DNA of 64,000 bases from Misgurnus anguillicaudatus (taxonomy: Eukaryota > Chordata > Actinopteri > Cypriniformes > Cobitidae), in the NCBI RefSeq assembly GCF_027580225.2, contig NC_073360.2:9540501-9604500 (forward strand), written 5' to 3'. The position numbers were made by a program, and so were the translations under genes. Shown here piece after piece: positions 10,806 through 22,141 of this stretch (its first letter is position 1; every line of letters begins with the position of its first letter). The notes beneath the pieces were generated by a model. The model was given only the letters and a program-made list of their open reading frames with translations. It did not search any database and had not been told where the DNA came from.

Positions 10806-11100
10806 TTAAAGGTCACATAACACACGCTGTTTCTCCTAATCCATGTTGAGGCGTATTGCATGCTTCATATCTCCAAAGAGTCTTTAGTTTTATCAGATTT
10901 ATAAAAGACAGACGAGCTTTACCGCTACTTTTCGGAAAAAGCCAAGCTCCTGTAAGCGTACCGTGGGCGGAGCGAGTAACGAGCACACAACACACGCGAA
11001 ACATTATCCCACTATCTCTGGATAATTTTAGATTCACCACATCTTCGTGTCATTTACATTATATGCACATACGCACCGATTGACAACAAAAAACAAACAT
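10806..11100 (+). mobile_element. 5' part of a TTAA-type MITE
   Basis: It opens TTAAAGGTCACATAACACAC. The reverse end of a related element (GTGTGTTATGGACGCTTTAA) is at 58740-58855. The matching right end is not recognisable here, so the copy is truncated or diverged. Confidence 0.5.
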
Positions 11101-11167
11101 TTGATGCAGTTTCACTTACCACCTGCGACTCATGACCAGTTGTTTTATCGCTAGCCCCACTCCAGTG

Positions 11168-11885
11168 TTAACTCTTTCCCCACCACTGACGAGTTATCCC
11201 TGCCAATGACAAGTTTTTACAGCAATCCATATTTCTGCTATTATCCACTAGGTGGCGATCTTACACAACTTATAACACTAAAGTATCCATGGATTCAAAA
11301 ACAGTAAATACTCTGTGTATGTTTTGATTATTGCTCTGAATCTGATCTCTAACAAAAGTCCTTTACAAAAATGCAGATATCTCAGTTTTTCTGACCCCGG
11401 ATTCCCACCGACTGCGAAACGGCTGCGGATCAGGTCAATCGGTTTCCATTCAAGTCAATGCGTGTATTTCCACTGACTGTGTTCCGAATCCGTCACAGCT
11501 CTGGCCATCCGCAGCCCTCCGGAACAAATACGCAGAGCTTCTTTTTTTGCCGGATAGCTCCGCAGGGTGAAGCCATGACTATATCACGTGATCATACCTG
11601 AATTTGCGAGATCTAGTGTCATGATCTGGGCTGGTCCAGGAAAACGGCATAATTTAACGTCATAATGGACGGAGACAGAACTAGATATCGCACGATCATC
11701 ACGTGAATTTGCAAGATCCCATGTGTCCTCGTCACTTCAGCACGCAGCCGCTCTGCAACAAATACGAACTGGTGGGTATTGGCGGACGGCAGAGTGTGGA
11801 GCCGTAACGCAGCTGGTGGAAATCCAGCGTGAAAGGCATTAAACTTTTGTGAAAATCCAAAAATTCTGGCACCGACTGGCAACTT
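11168..11885. mobile_element. Partial second copy of the TTAACTC element, with a guest
   Basis: It opens TTAACTCTTTCCCCACCA and matches 7991-9874 up to about 11395. After the GC-rich guest (11399-11825) a short stretch with 'TTTTGTGAAAATC' resembles the region before the right end of the other copy. The terminal repeat itself is lost. Confidence 0.5.
11399..11825. mobile_element. GC-rich Harbinger-like MITE
   Basis: The left end GGATTCCCACCGACTGCG and the right end CGCAGCTGGTGGAAATCC are inverted, and a second inner pair (AACGGCTGCGGA with GTGTGGAGCCGT) extends the arms. CpG-rich interior. The CCACCRRCTGCG core resembles the ends of the family at 2495-3411. The 3-bp duplication is not certain. 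Confidence 0.55.
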
Positions 11886-12411
11886 TTTTTAAAAGACACT
11901 TGCACAACTCTGCTACCCCGGAAACAAATCTGCATCCACGGTTCTCATAATGCTGGGTTTTTGGGAAGCTGAACAAGCAAAAATTTCCCTCACAAATAAA
12001 AACACATTCTTTGGTGATGCTGAATTTGTTTCAGCTTTTGGTGTGTGTGCTATTCTGGGAGAAGTGTCCATATAAAAAAACTATCCAAAACTTGTATGAA
12101 CCCTGATGAAGTGCATTCGGCACAGAAATACTCTGACATATGTCCAAATGGTTCTTTGAAACTTTGCCCATGTTTAGCATGAGAATCCAATTCTTTAACT
12201 GTGTTAATAAGTCAGAATACATGAAATACCATTTGACCCCCCCCCCACTTAAGAAGCTGCTTGATAAAATAACAAGAGTATGATTTAGCAATTTCTAGGC
12301 AGAGTGGCTACTTTAAAGATGCGAAAGTACAATAGTTGCATATTAAGATTTTTTTAGATGATTTTCGTCACCCATAGTTCTTCTGCAAGGAAAACCAATT
12401 TCATAATGACC
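11886..12411. other. Non-coding, no feature recognised
   Basis: Contains a short poly-C run (about 12237-12249). No gene or repeat boundary supported. Confidence 0.45.
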
Positions 12412-13142
12412 TTAAAGGAATAGTCTACTCATTTTCAATATTAAAATATGTTATTACCTTAACTAAGAATTGTTGATACATCTCTCTATCATCTGTGTGC
12501 GTGCACGTAAGCGCTGGAGCGCGCTGCGATGCTTCGATAGCATTTAGCTTAGCCCCATTCATTCAATGGTACCATTAAGAGATAAAGTTAGAAGTGACCA
12601 AACACATCAACGTTTTTCCTATTTAAGACGAGTAGTTATACGAGCAAGTTTGGTGGTACAAAATAAAACGTAGCGCTTTTCTAAGCGGATTTAAAGGAGG
12701 GACTATGTTTTGTGGCGTAATAGCACTTATGGGAGTACTTCGACTCGGCGCAGTAACACCCTCCCTCTCCCATTATGAGAGGGAGAAGGGGAGCGGACTT
12801 TTCAGGCGAGTCGAAGTACTCCCAAAAGTGCTATTACGCCATAAAATATAGTTCCTCTTTTAAATCTGCTTAGAAAAGCGCTACGTTTTATTTTGTACCA
12901 CCAAACTTGCTCGTATAACTACTCGTCTTAAATAGGAAAAACGTTGATGTGTTTGGTCACTTCTAACTTTATCTCTAAATGGTACCATTGAATGAATGGG
13001 GCTAAGCTAAATGCTATTGAAGCGTCGCAGCGCACTCCAGCGCTTACGTGCACGCACACAGATGATAGAGGGATGTATCAACAATTCTTAGTTAAGGTAA
13101 TAACATATTTTAATATTGAAAATGAGTAGACTATTCCTTTAA
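12412..13142. mobile_element. 731-bp TTAA foldback element with 337-bp arms
   Basis: The left arm 12412-12748 (opening TTAAAGGAATAGTCTACTC) and the right arm 12806-13142 (closing GAGTAGACTATTCCTTTAA) are reverse complements over their whole 337-bp length with few mismatches. The 57-bp loop holds CCCTCCCTCTCCC and GAGAGGGAGAAGGGGAG, which can themselves pair. TTAA lies at each edge. A transcript from either strand would fold into a very long hairpin. A related but diverged element is at 20861-21894 (shared GCTAAGCTAAATGCT-like core). Confidence 0.9.
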
Positions 13143-14746
13143 GCAAGACTCTTTCAAATAGATTTGTATATAAATCTCACATATTAATTATGCATATTAA
13201 TATTGTTTTTTTTTTGTAAGTATTATACTGCACCGGTTAAGATGACTCGCAGTACCAGGATGAATGTGCATTATTCGTTTGGAACAGTCGATATCTGGGA
13301 ATAATTGATCTTGGAATGTTGGGACTGGCCAATCAGAATCAAGTATATCAGAGCGCTGTATAATACTGTAAGTGTTTCTAAACTTTAAAACTGTAGCGTA
13401 CATCAGACAACATTGGACCTTTAACTTTCTGTTTAAGAGAAGGTTGCGGTCTGTTCGACAAAGCAGACTCAGTGGTATTGTGTGTGTATCCTGTGCTCTT
13501 TAATCTATTCTACAGACCCTTAAGACAAAATGTAATTCACTCCTGTGAGGATTCAAAGCACTCTTAAATCCAGCCTGGCACAAAATAAAAAAATAAACAC
13601 CACTATTGTGTTCCTAGGGAGACATAATATTTATATGGTTGTACTTAATGCAGACTGCCAAGAGTTGGAATTTCAGAGAAGCAGGAAATCAGAGCCCTGA
13701 ATCGTCTGTTTCATAACAGTGTATGACAACTAATGACATTCATCTAGAGAGGGAAATGAGTTGAATGAATGCACTTGTAGTAAAGATAAACGTAAGGGTT
13801 TAAACATACTGGACTGATAGGTTTGGTCCCTGCCCATGCTGTTTTAATGAAATCACTACTAATCTCCATCTGGTAGTGTGCCTACACAACGCAACATTTT
13901 AAAAGGAAAGTTCATCCAAAAATGAACTCATGTTTTTCCAACCCATATAATTTACTGGGTCTTCTGTCGAACTCAATAACAGATTTTCAGGATGTTGCTC
14001 TTCTTTATAGTGCAAGTGACAAAAAGCATAATAAAAGTTGTACAAAATATTCAAAGTGTTCTGAAGTCAGGCAATAACTTTATGTGAAGATACTGAGGCC
14101 AGGTTTTTATTCCCTGAAAATGAAATGTGTGTGATTTGAATATGCAATTTTTAATGAATTTGGTGGGTTGCAATTAGTTAAAAGACCATTGAAACGCAAT
14201 TAGATTTTGCATCACTAACATCAAACCTGATTCAATCTGAATATATGGTGTGAGATTTTAAAGTTACGATGGAGGGAAGTGAATTTTCAAGATTAAAAGC
14301 TATTAAATCGCTTAAGAAGTACAATTATGGTCCTTTCGGGGTCCTTAGAGTTATTTAGACATCTCACTTTATGCCAGGTGAAGACCATTATTTGGGTGAG
14401 TAATTTTTTGATTGAACTATAAAGTGTAGAAATGCACTCATCTTTGTCAAACATATTTCCATGCCATCACGCATGCACAGAATCATAAAACTAAAGCCAA
14501 ATATCATAAATTGCATGAATTGGTTGTCTCATTGATTTCCCTCTCACCCACCTAAAAAGTCTGAATCAGCTAAATGCAGATACAAAGGATTAGCTGGTCC
14601 ACAAATAGACAGAAAAGTGTTTTTTTATAAGCCAGAAAAATTGGAAACATCTTTCTTACAGATTAATGTGTTTCAGCCATTCCAAAAGAGCAGAAGATTC
14701 ATAAGCAACATCTAGTGGAGTCCTTTTACTGTGCTTTTGTGGTTTA
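13143..14746. other. Non-coding; two old repeat fragments
   Basis: Positions 13220-13375 contain CTGGCCAATCAGAATCAAG followed by a degraded '...GTATAATA' end, matching the right part of the repeats at 20640-20855 and 38930-39105. Positions 13899-14424 open AAAGGAAAGTTCATCCAAAA and end '...TTGGGTGAGTAATTTTTTG', the two ends of an old fish repeat also seen in halves near 55300-55440 and 61845-61960. No gene. Confidence 0.45.
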
Positions 14747-15933
14747 TAGGGGAGACCGGGGCTGGTTGTCTCACGGGTTGGTTGTCACACTGCTTATCAC
14801 AGACACACTACATGGCGCTGTGGTACAATTTTGATATCAATCTGTTAGCCTTTAATAGCTTACTCATTTGCACTTGTAATTTTGCTGAGCAGACACAAAA
14901 CATTGAGGTTAGGAGACAATTTTTTATTTTTATGGGTCAGAGTAAATTTTCATGTTGGTGTTGTTTTTGTGTTGAGATCTTGTAGGATATTAGTCATTCA
15001 AAAACAAAACACTCATTAAAAAGCTAAAAGTAGTAGCTTTATTTTGAGTCATCTTTTAGCGATCAAGTTAAAGCCGTGTGGCAGCAAGCTTATCATGTTT
15101 GTCAAGAAGTCGGATGGGGATGGTTGTCACATAGCTTGCGGGGTTGGTTGTCACATGTGAGTATTGGACATGTAGACCTTTTAAGACTGTTTGTCTGTTT
15201 GTTTGTTTTTGTTTGCTGTTAAAATAAAATAAATAAAGCATTATATAAAGAGGTTTTAACACTAAAAATTATTTCATTTTATTTCTCAACACAGTAGACA
15301 ATGGGCTTTATGCCCAGCTGCACTTCAGCCAGCTTCTTGTTGCCTGTCTGCCATTGTTGGACAAACTGATTAATCCAGGTGTGCCTGACCTCAGTAGTCA
15401 CAACAACAATAATCAGACACACCTGGATTAATCAGTTTGTACAATAATGGCAGAAAGGAAACAAGGAGCTGGCTAAAGTTCATAGTGCAGCTGGGCATAA
15501 AGCCTATTTAAGTAACTGATCACCCACTTTAATCCCATTGTTTAAACATAAGGGGCATTAATAACAACTATCATACGGGTGGATTCATATTAAAACTTAT
15601 TTGGAGTTTCTAGCTTAAAAAACTAAAAAGTTACACATTATCTTTTCAGATCCCAATTTATCACTGAAATCCTATTGAACCACTATAGGGACAACCAACC
15701 CCATACCCTGTGACAACCAACCCTGTGATGGGGTTGGTTGTCACATTGTGTCAGAGTGTCTTTGATGGTTAATTACTTCCTGTTACAATACATTCTAAAA
15801 ATAAAAAGTATACACATTTAAAGCCAAGACTCCAAAGTTTCATTTCATGTAGGAATTACTGCTGAAAGATTTTTTGAAGATGAGCAATTCATGCATGAGT
15901 AAAAATTGTGACAACCAACCCCGGTCTCCCCTA
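14747..15933. mobile_element. TA-flanked TIR element with eight copies of a GGTTGGTTGTCACA motif
   Basis: The inner ends GGGGAGACCGGGGCTGGTTG and CCAACCCCGGTCTCCCC are inverted, and TA lies at both borders (14747-14748, 15932-15933), as in Tc1/mariner-type insertions. The motif GGGTTGGTTGTCACA or its complement recurs near 14757, 14775, 15117, 15139, 15690, 15711, 15729 and 15907. A second TA-flanked element with the same GGGGAGA start but a different internal motif is at 52845-53656. No transposase is present. Assignment to Tc1/mariner is inferred only from the TA. Confidence 0.75.
15303..15504. repeat. 202-bp hairpin inside the TA element
   Basis: The left arm GGGCTTTATGCCCAGCTGCA... pairs with the right arm ...GCAGCTGGGCATAAAGCC over about 85 bp; the inner part is CTGATTAATCCAGGTGTG and its inverse. 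The loop is about 30 bp of CA/AAC-rich sequence. It may be a guest foldback in the larger element, but no duplication was recognised. Confidence 0.75.
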
Positions 15934-16001
15934 CCTTAAAGCCCTCCTAACCTAGAAAAACACACTTTTAAATGTGTTTTTAGAGAAAATGAGTTGCCAA
16001 T

Positions 16002-17770
16002 CAGTGGCGGTTGTGCTAAAAAATATAATACAAACTTGAAATTAAACTTAAACTTTTACTGTAGTAATGCAGGACTGTAAATAGCTGTTTATCAAGTGAT
16101 GAATTTCATTAGCTAAATGCTAATAATGTTACTGTTGAAGTCAACTAAATCATGAAATAAATTTACTATGAATGTGTAAATCTGAGTATAATGTGGGTTT
16201 ATTATCAGTAATGAACAAATCATGGTCATTCACACACACACAAACACACCAGAAAATGCGTTAGACTATTTCATTTGAAAATCCTGACATGGTCAATTAT
16301 TCGTCATTTCATGTTCTAATGATAATAATTGTTTTCGTTCACCTGTTCATTTCTAATCATGAACTTGCAAGACGAGCATTTAAGTTCAAATGTGTTTATT
16401 TATTTGTAAAGAGAACAGATAAACAGAGACCGTGCATCACTTTACATGTTTAACATCACCTGAAGCAGATTAATAAATTATTTTTTTCTTGCGGTGACAA
16501 ACAGCTGAGGCGATAAAATACACGATAAAACACGCAAACTTTATGCTGAATTTACCTCAGATAGACAACGCATTTTTACTTTTATTCTGGAGATCGTGTG
16601 CCCTTACGCTTCGTTTAACGCGATCTGACCGGATCTGACACACACTCGCATTCAAACACACACAGGCACGCATGCAAACACACACAGTAAAGTTTCCTAA
16701 TCGCATACGTTGCAACGAAGTTGACCAAGCCACGGAAAATACCGGATTATTTGAGCATCATGTCCATGCAAAGGCATCTTAAAGGCGGAGTCCATGATGT
16801 TTGGAAAACGCTTTGGAAAAGGAGACGGGCCGACGACCAAAACACACTTATAGCCAATCAGCAGTAAGGAGCGTGTCTACTAACCGACATCCTTGCCGGG
16901 TTGAATATGTGTGGGGCGGGTCTATCAACCGAAGATCCAGATTCTATTGGGGGTAGGGGCGTGTTTGTTTAGGTGATTTCAAATATCAACATTGGCTTTT
17001 AAACATCGTGGACTCCACCTTTAAATGCAGCACAAAATTTCGCCCAGTAAGTTATATCACGCAGACTTATAAACAGCAAACAGGAAAGTAATAAAAAGCA
17101 TTTGACTTACGTAGCATCCAGCTAACGTTAGCCAACTCTGTTTGCCATAAGTCCTGGAAAAGCATGTAAACTCGACCACGATCACTTCCTGCTGCTCAAT
17201 CTGGTCCAAGCTCCTTAATTCTTTTATTTATTCTTCAACTGAACGCTTTGTAAAAGGTGATTTTGTAAGCATAAAATCAAATTTTCTTTAATGCCAAGGT
17301 ATTTCACTTGCTTTCACTGATCAGTACTGTAGCTAGCAGTTACATGGCAAACTGCAATGCGGTTATGAGACTCTGAAAACGATCCAATCACATGAGGTCA
17401 AAGACATAAAAAACTATTCTGATTCGCTTACAACATAAGTGGGAGGGTTTAGGGCACACAGTTCTGCGCCCCAGGGCGGATCCGAAACCAGCCAATTAGA
17501 GCTCACCCTCAGGTCACATGTTTTTACCCTGTTTACTGACCTACACAGACACTCATTAGGGGTGCGCCTAGACACACAAATATTACACACCCACAACAAA
17601 CTCAGTTTTGATTTTTAATTTTTTTAAATGAATGATAACATGACTAACAGTGAAATAGTATAACTATGATTTTATTTTGTATTAATTTGCACTATATATT
17701 TAACTTTTTGGTAACATGTTAAAGTAGCTTTCTTCTCTTGCCAACTTTGGGGGGCGGTGCCCCAGTTAGT
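16002..17770. mobile_element. hAT copy without transposase (sister of 27766-28817)
   Basis: It opens CAGTGGCGGTTGTGC and aligns with 27766-28817 in two blocks: about 16155-16215 with 27772-27840, and about 17050-17765 with 28155-28800. Shared phrases include GACCACGATCACTT, CTGGTCCAAGCTCCTTA and AAGTGGGAGGGTTT. The end near 17750 (GGGGGGCGGTGCCCCAG) corresponds to GGGGGCGGCGCCCCAG in the sister, but the final CCACTG is lost. The part carrying the transposase fragment in the sister is absent here. It hosts the TTAA MITE 16779-17024. Confidence 0.65.
16779..17024 (+). mobile_element. 246-bp TTAA MITE (inverted copy at 17958-18183)
   Basis: It opens TTAAAGGCGGAGTCCATGAT and ends ATCGTGGACTCCACCTTTAA, with TTAA at both edges. 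The reverse-oriented copy at 17958-18183 matches throughout, including CCGACATCCTTGCCGGGTTG at about 16887. The two copies, about 1 kb apart and inverted, could pair with each other. Confidence 0.8.
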
Positions 17771-17957
17771 CTATTAGTTACAGTATATATAGATTTTTTA
17801 AAAATGTAGTTATTTAATTCTATATTACTTTTATTAATATTTTTTAATCTTATTGTTGGCGCTGTGCTGTCTCTGAATGCTGATATGCGTCTCTAATGGT
17901 CTCCATCTTAAGTTTTTTATTGTCACGAGAAAGTTGTGAACAGTAAAGTTCCACAGT

Positions 17958-18183
17958 GTTTGAAAGCCAATGTTGATATTTGAAATCCCCTAAACAAACA
18001 CGCCCCTACCCCAATAGAATCTGGACCTTCTCTTGATAGACCCGCCCCACACATACGCAACCCGGCAAGGATGTCGGTTAGTAGACACGCTCCTTACTAC
18101 TGATTGGCTATAAGTGTGTTTTGGTAGTCGGCCCGTCTCCTTTTCCAAAGCGTTTTTCAAACATCGTGGACTCCGCCTTTTTA
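17958..18183 (-). mobile_element. Inverted, end-truncated copy of the 16779-17024 MITE
   Basis: Reverse complement of 16779-17024. It keeps the end with GTGGACTCCGCC (about 18160-18177), but the opposite terminal arm is lost near 17958. Confidence 0.75.
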
Positions 18184-18826
18184 AGATGTTGAATTTAACC
18201 TATAGGGGCGGTTTACCCAAAAGGGATTCGACTAGTCCTAGACTAAAATAAAGGTAAGAGCTGTCCAAACTGAAAACAACTTGCATTGACATATCTTAAA
18301 ATACATCAGTGCCCTTTGTTTTGCCTCAAAATGCACACAAGTAATGTTTTTAGTAAGGCATGTTTGTTAAAACTAGCTATATTTCCGAATTAAACTAAGG
18401 CCTATCCTGTTTTAAGATAATCCCTGTCTGGGAAACCACCCCTTATTGTCCCCAGAGTACATATGTGAAGTTTTGGCTCAAAATACCATATAGATAATTT
18501 GTTAAAATTCCCACTTTGCAGGTGTGGGCATAAATGTGCCGTTTTTGGGTGTGTCCTTTAAAATGCAAATGAGTTGATCTCTGCACTAAATGTCAGCGCT
18601 GTGGTTGGATAGTGCAGATTAAGGGGTGGTATTATCCCCTTCTGACATCACAAGGGGAGCTAGATTTCAATGACCTATTTTTCCACATGCTTGCAGAGAA
18701 TGGTTTACCAAAACTTAGTTACTGGGTTGATCTTTTTCACATTTTCTAGGTTGATAAAAGCACTGGGGACCCAATTATAGGACTTAAACATAAAAAAGTC
18801 AAATTTTAATGACATGTCTTCTTTAA
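18177..18826 (-). mobile_element. TTAA-type MITE split by a GGGGCGGTTT MITE
   Basis: The right end AATGACATGTCTTCTTTAA (to 18826) is the terminal arm in reverse. The body (GACATCACAAGGGGAGC, CCACATGCTTGCAGAGAATG) is a fish MITE that I recall in many cyprinids. The left part (18177-18204) is separated from the rest by the guest 18205-18442. The left terminal arm is degraded and overlaps the neighbouring MITE. Confidence 0.6.
18205..18442 (+). mobile_element. 238-bp MITE with GGGGCGGTTT ends (copy 1)
   Basis: It opens GGGGCGGTTTACCC and ends CTGTCTGGGAAACCACCCC. The full-length copy at 42091-42329 matches throughout (ACTAGTCCTAGACTAAAATA, CCTCAAAATGCACACAAGTA). Duplications are not clear, so the superfamily is left open. 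Confidence 0.8.
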
Positions 18827-20339
18827 CTCACACCAGAGTTAATATTTGAACATGGACTCTAATTAGACCTATAACATCTGCAAGCCATATCCATAGTGGG
18901 ATCTATCATTTTGGCGTTGTTAGAAGGATGGTTGTTGGCAGGATCTATCACCATCAAATGGTCCATCAAAGCTTTACAGGATCGTAATGTGGAGACGCCC
19001 TAAACATGACTAGCTGGTTAAAAGTAAATGCAAACTAATTAATAAAATGAAATGAAAAAAGATCCAGCATCAGTTGCATGGGAAATGTGTCTGAGAGAAG
19101 TCTGATAGATGAACGGAAAACAGAGACAGTATTTATTTAGTCTGTATTGTTATTGAGCAACCATGTCTGGATGCTCTTGCTTGTTCATACTGGTGTCAAC
19201 ATGCCAACACTCAAATTACTGAACTCACTGTTCTTGCCATCATTTTAAGTTTTCTTTTGAACAAAACACGGAAAACCAAATTTTCCAATGAGCTGTGTTG
19301 AAACATCATTAATCTTTATGATCTACTTGTTTACCAAATATCACAGATTAGATCATTATTATTGTATGTGTTTGTCTAGAAACTAAAGAGCTTGGACACT
19401 CAATGACACCCGCTTTTATGACTTTCTCCTAAAAAAAAAGTCCCAGGAATTTTATAAACTCACAATCTTCTCAAGAGATCTCAACAGGGTAACAAACGGT
19501 GCCTAGATTTGCAAAGTCTGCAACTCAAGTCAGATATTTCTGTATGAATTTACAGCTAAGTACATTTCAGTACATTTACAGCTAAGGTGATTTTGATTGT
19601 GTCCAACATCCAGGCTGCACACTTTCAGGGCAGCTTACATCAACAGACTTACTCCTCCTCAAAAAATAACAACAACAAAAAAACAATACAATTTACTTGT
19701 TGGGAATACATGTGCTAAATAAGAGAGAAGCATGAAAAGAGTCATCATCCACACGTTGCCTCCCTCCCTGGATCATCTGACAGATCCCTGGAGATGAGAA
19801 ATGATAAAAAGAAAGAAACATCAGCAGCACATGAGAATATGCAGCTCCATCATAGAGGCCCTTGGGAAAAATAATAAGGGGAGTTGGGGGGAAGAATGCA
19901 TCCATTATGTTTACTGTGGGGCATACGTTATTAAACTGTAACTCACAGCTTCTCATTTACTCTCTGTTTAGAGCTATCCTGGATTAAACAATACAATGGC
20001 CCACTTTAGCGGACCCTGGGCAATAACAACTCTGATCTTCACAGCTCAGTTTACTGCATTTAAACTCACCCGAATCGACAGAACTTGTTGGTCCGCAGAT
20101 TTGATGGTGTTCTGGTTGAAAAGGGTTTGGACGTGTTTGGAAGTTTTAAAGCTATTTTTTAATGATTTGAGAGAAGGCTTATTATTATGTATTATGCATT
20201 AGTATTGTTATAGTATGGGGGTTGGGGTTTCCATTTTAATTACATTGTACAACATCATGTTGACAGCACCTATAACACAAACCCTTTTAAAAATTAACAA
20301 TGTTAGGATCCCTTGAGGTTTAAAGGATATTAAATCCAT
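18827..20339. other. Non-coding, mostly unique sequence
   Basis: There is no gene. The minus-strand frame at 19693-19956 and the plus-strand frame at 19996-20202 lack domains, and there is no splice context to call them exons. Confidence 0.4.
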
Positions 20340-20855
20340 ATATTACATAAGGGATAGTGTATAGGCAGCCAGTTTATTAAACAAAAAAAATTCTGACAGT
20401 GTGATCTAGACCCAATGCAAAGCGAAAGCTATTGTATCACACTTAAGGTGCTTATTTCACCATAACAACCGGCTGTCTGTATCCCACTTTTTAAATGGCT
20501 ATTTACCTCATAAGTAAGGTTAGGAACATTAAATATTGATTTGAAATATTTTATTAGCTAATTTTAACAAATACAGACCTTCCCAGAGAAAAAAAATGTC
20601 ATGAACACACGGTCTGTTTTAATCATTTGTTAATATAATGTCATATATGTTATTAAAAGACATATTTTCATTTAGTTTTTGTGTAATATTAAAACATACC
20701 TGTCAAATTGATTTGCAACATCCGGGTTACCGTGTGTTAGTATTAGTTTTGAGCGGCTGTTATTTAGGAATAACAAACAAACCTGCAAATGTCGCTGGCC
20801 AATCAGAATCAAGCATTCCAACGAGCCGTGTAATAAATTATAATAATTACCATTA
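20340..20855 (+). mobile_element. Repeat F1, deletion derivative (relative of 38450-39105)
   Basis: The left part (AAGGGATAGTGTATAGGCAGCC, first 20 bases diagnostic; CTGACAGTGTGATCTAGAC) and the right part (ACCTGCAAATGTCGCTGGCC, CAATCAGAATCAAGCATTCC, GTGTAATAA) match the two sides of 38450-39105 in the same orientation. The middle differs and has no Crypton-like frame. It abuts the foldback 20861-21894. Confidence 0.6.
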
Positions 20856-20981
20856 ATCATTTGAAGGAAAACACCACCGTTTTTCAATATTTTACCATGT
20901 TCTTACCGCAACTTAGATGAATTAATAGAAACCTATATTTTTTCAATGCGTGCACTTAATCTTTGTACAGAGCGTGGTGAA

Positions 20982-21587
20982 CATAGATATGTATAAAGGC
21001 TAGATGTGTTACGGCAGAGTCTCTAACGTCATCACCTGGCGGCCATCTTACCTCAGACAGCTCGCTCACTCGTAGCATTGTGTTTAATGGTGCAGGTACT
21101 TTTAAATGACCATAACTTTCTACCAAAACGGTTTGGTTTCTTACAAACGATATTAACATGGCTATAATTCTGGATGCTTTAACATGATTCATTAAATTTT
21201 CATTAAGTATGCAGTGTCATGTTGGAGCCGATGGTGTAGTGGACGGTGCTCCGACACATGGTGCAGACGCACTTCTGGCGACCCGAGTTCGAATCCCGGC
21301 TCGAGGTCCTTTGCCAATCCCATACCCCTCTCTCCACCCTATACTTTCCTGTCGTCTCCTTAATCACTATCTATCTAATAAAGGCAAAATTACGTTTATA
21401 ACAAACCAAACCGTTTGAAAATCTGTAGAAAATTGAGCAAGTTATGGTCATTTAAATGTACATGCTCCATTAAACACAATGCTACGAGTGAGCGAGCGCC
21501 CTGTGGTAAGCTGGCCGCCAAATGCGGACGTTCCACTCAATTGGACAGAAGCGCGGGCAAGACATCTAGCCTTTATACATATCTATG
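20982..21587. mobile_element. hAT MITE CATAGATA family, copy 1, hosting a SINE
   Basis: It opens CATAGATATGTATAAAGGCT and closes with the inverse AGCCTTTATACATATCTATG. The flanks are GTGGTGAA (20974-20981) and GTCGTGAA (21588-21595), an 8-bp duplication with one mismatch. Long internal inverted repeats (CTCACTCGTAGCATTG with its inverse; ACTTTTAAATGACCATAACT with its inverse) make it nearly a foldback. Copy 2 at 44301-44774 has an exact duplication. Confidence 0.85.
21221..21398 (+). repeat. tRNA-derived SINE inserted in the hAT
   Basis: An A-box-like GATGGTGTAGTGG (21230-21242) and a B box GAGTTCGAATCCC (21285-21297) are spaced as in a tRNA. A pyrimidine-rich body follows, then CTATCTAATAAAGGCAAAA. 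The second hAT copy (44301-44774) lacks it, which marks it as an insertion; 14 bases or so of hAT sequence appear lost at the junction. The head is well conserved, so it is younger than the SINE at 4158. It is a retroposon, not a functional tRNA gene: no cloverleaf 3' half follows. Confidence 0.85.
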
Positions 21588-22141
21588 GTCGTGAATGTGT
21601 TAGCATTTAGCCTAGCCCCAATCATTCCTATGGTTTATTTTGTGCCACCATACTTACTTGTGTAACTACTCATGTCTTTAAATGGGGAAAACATGGAAGT
21701 GTTTGGTGGCTTCTAAATTCATCCCCGTTTGGATCCTAAGGAATGAATGGGGCTAGGCTAAATGCTAACACATGAATGAGGCGCTGTACAAAGATTAAAA
21801 GTGCACGCTTTGAAAAAGATAGGTATGTATTAATTTGTCTAAGTTGAGGTAAGAACATAGTAAAATATTGAAAAACGGTGGTGCTTTCCTTTAAGATGTG
21901 TAATTTATAAATTTGTGTCATTCTCAAAATTTCTCTATTGTCTCCTTTGTTCTACACTAAAGGTTATGTCATGTTAGACTTCAAAGAATTATAAATAATA
22001 AATAAATAAATATTTATACATCTATAAAGTACATACCTACTGTAAAAGCATACATTTTACATCCTGTCAATATGTTGATTATATAATATTCATATGTTGC
22101 ATTGTTTTTAACATACATTTAATGTTACACATGAATACTAA

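Larger units (their letters stand above)
20861..21894. mobile_element. Foldback element hosting a hAT, which hosts a SINE
   Basis: The left arm (GAAGGAAAACACCACCGTTT...) and the right arm (...AAACGGTGGTGCTTTCCTTT) are inverted over about 110 bp. Inner sequences GTTAGCATTTAGCCTAGCCC (about 21600) and GGGCTAGGCTAAATGCTAAC (about 21750) are also inverted. The right edge is TTAA; the left is TTGA, one change from TTAA. The hAT 20982-21587 interrupts the left arm. Confidence 0.75.

Noticed and set aside
14747..15933. Repeated 15-bp motif suggestive of a CRISPR-like array
   Set aside because: Spacing is irregular (about 18 to 550 bp), orientation is mixed, and the copies lie in a eukaryotic TIR element.
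21221..21300. Possible tRNA gene
   Set aside because: A and B boxes are present, but the sequence lacks the complementary arms of a cloverleaf and continues into a SINE tail.
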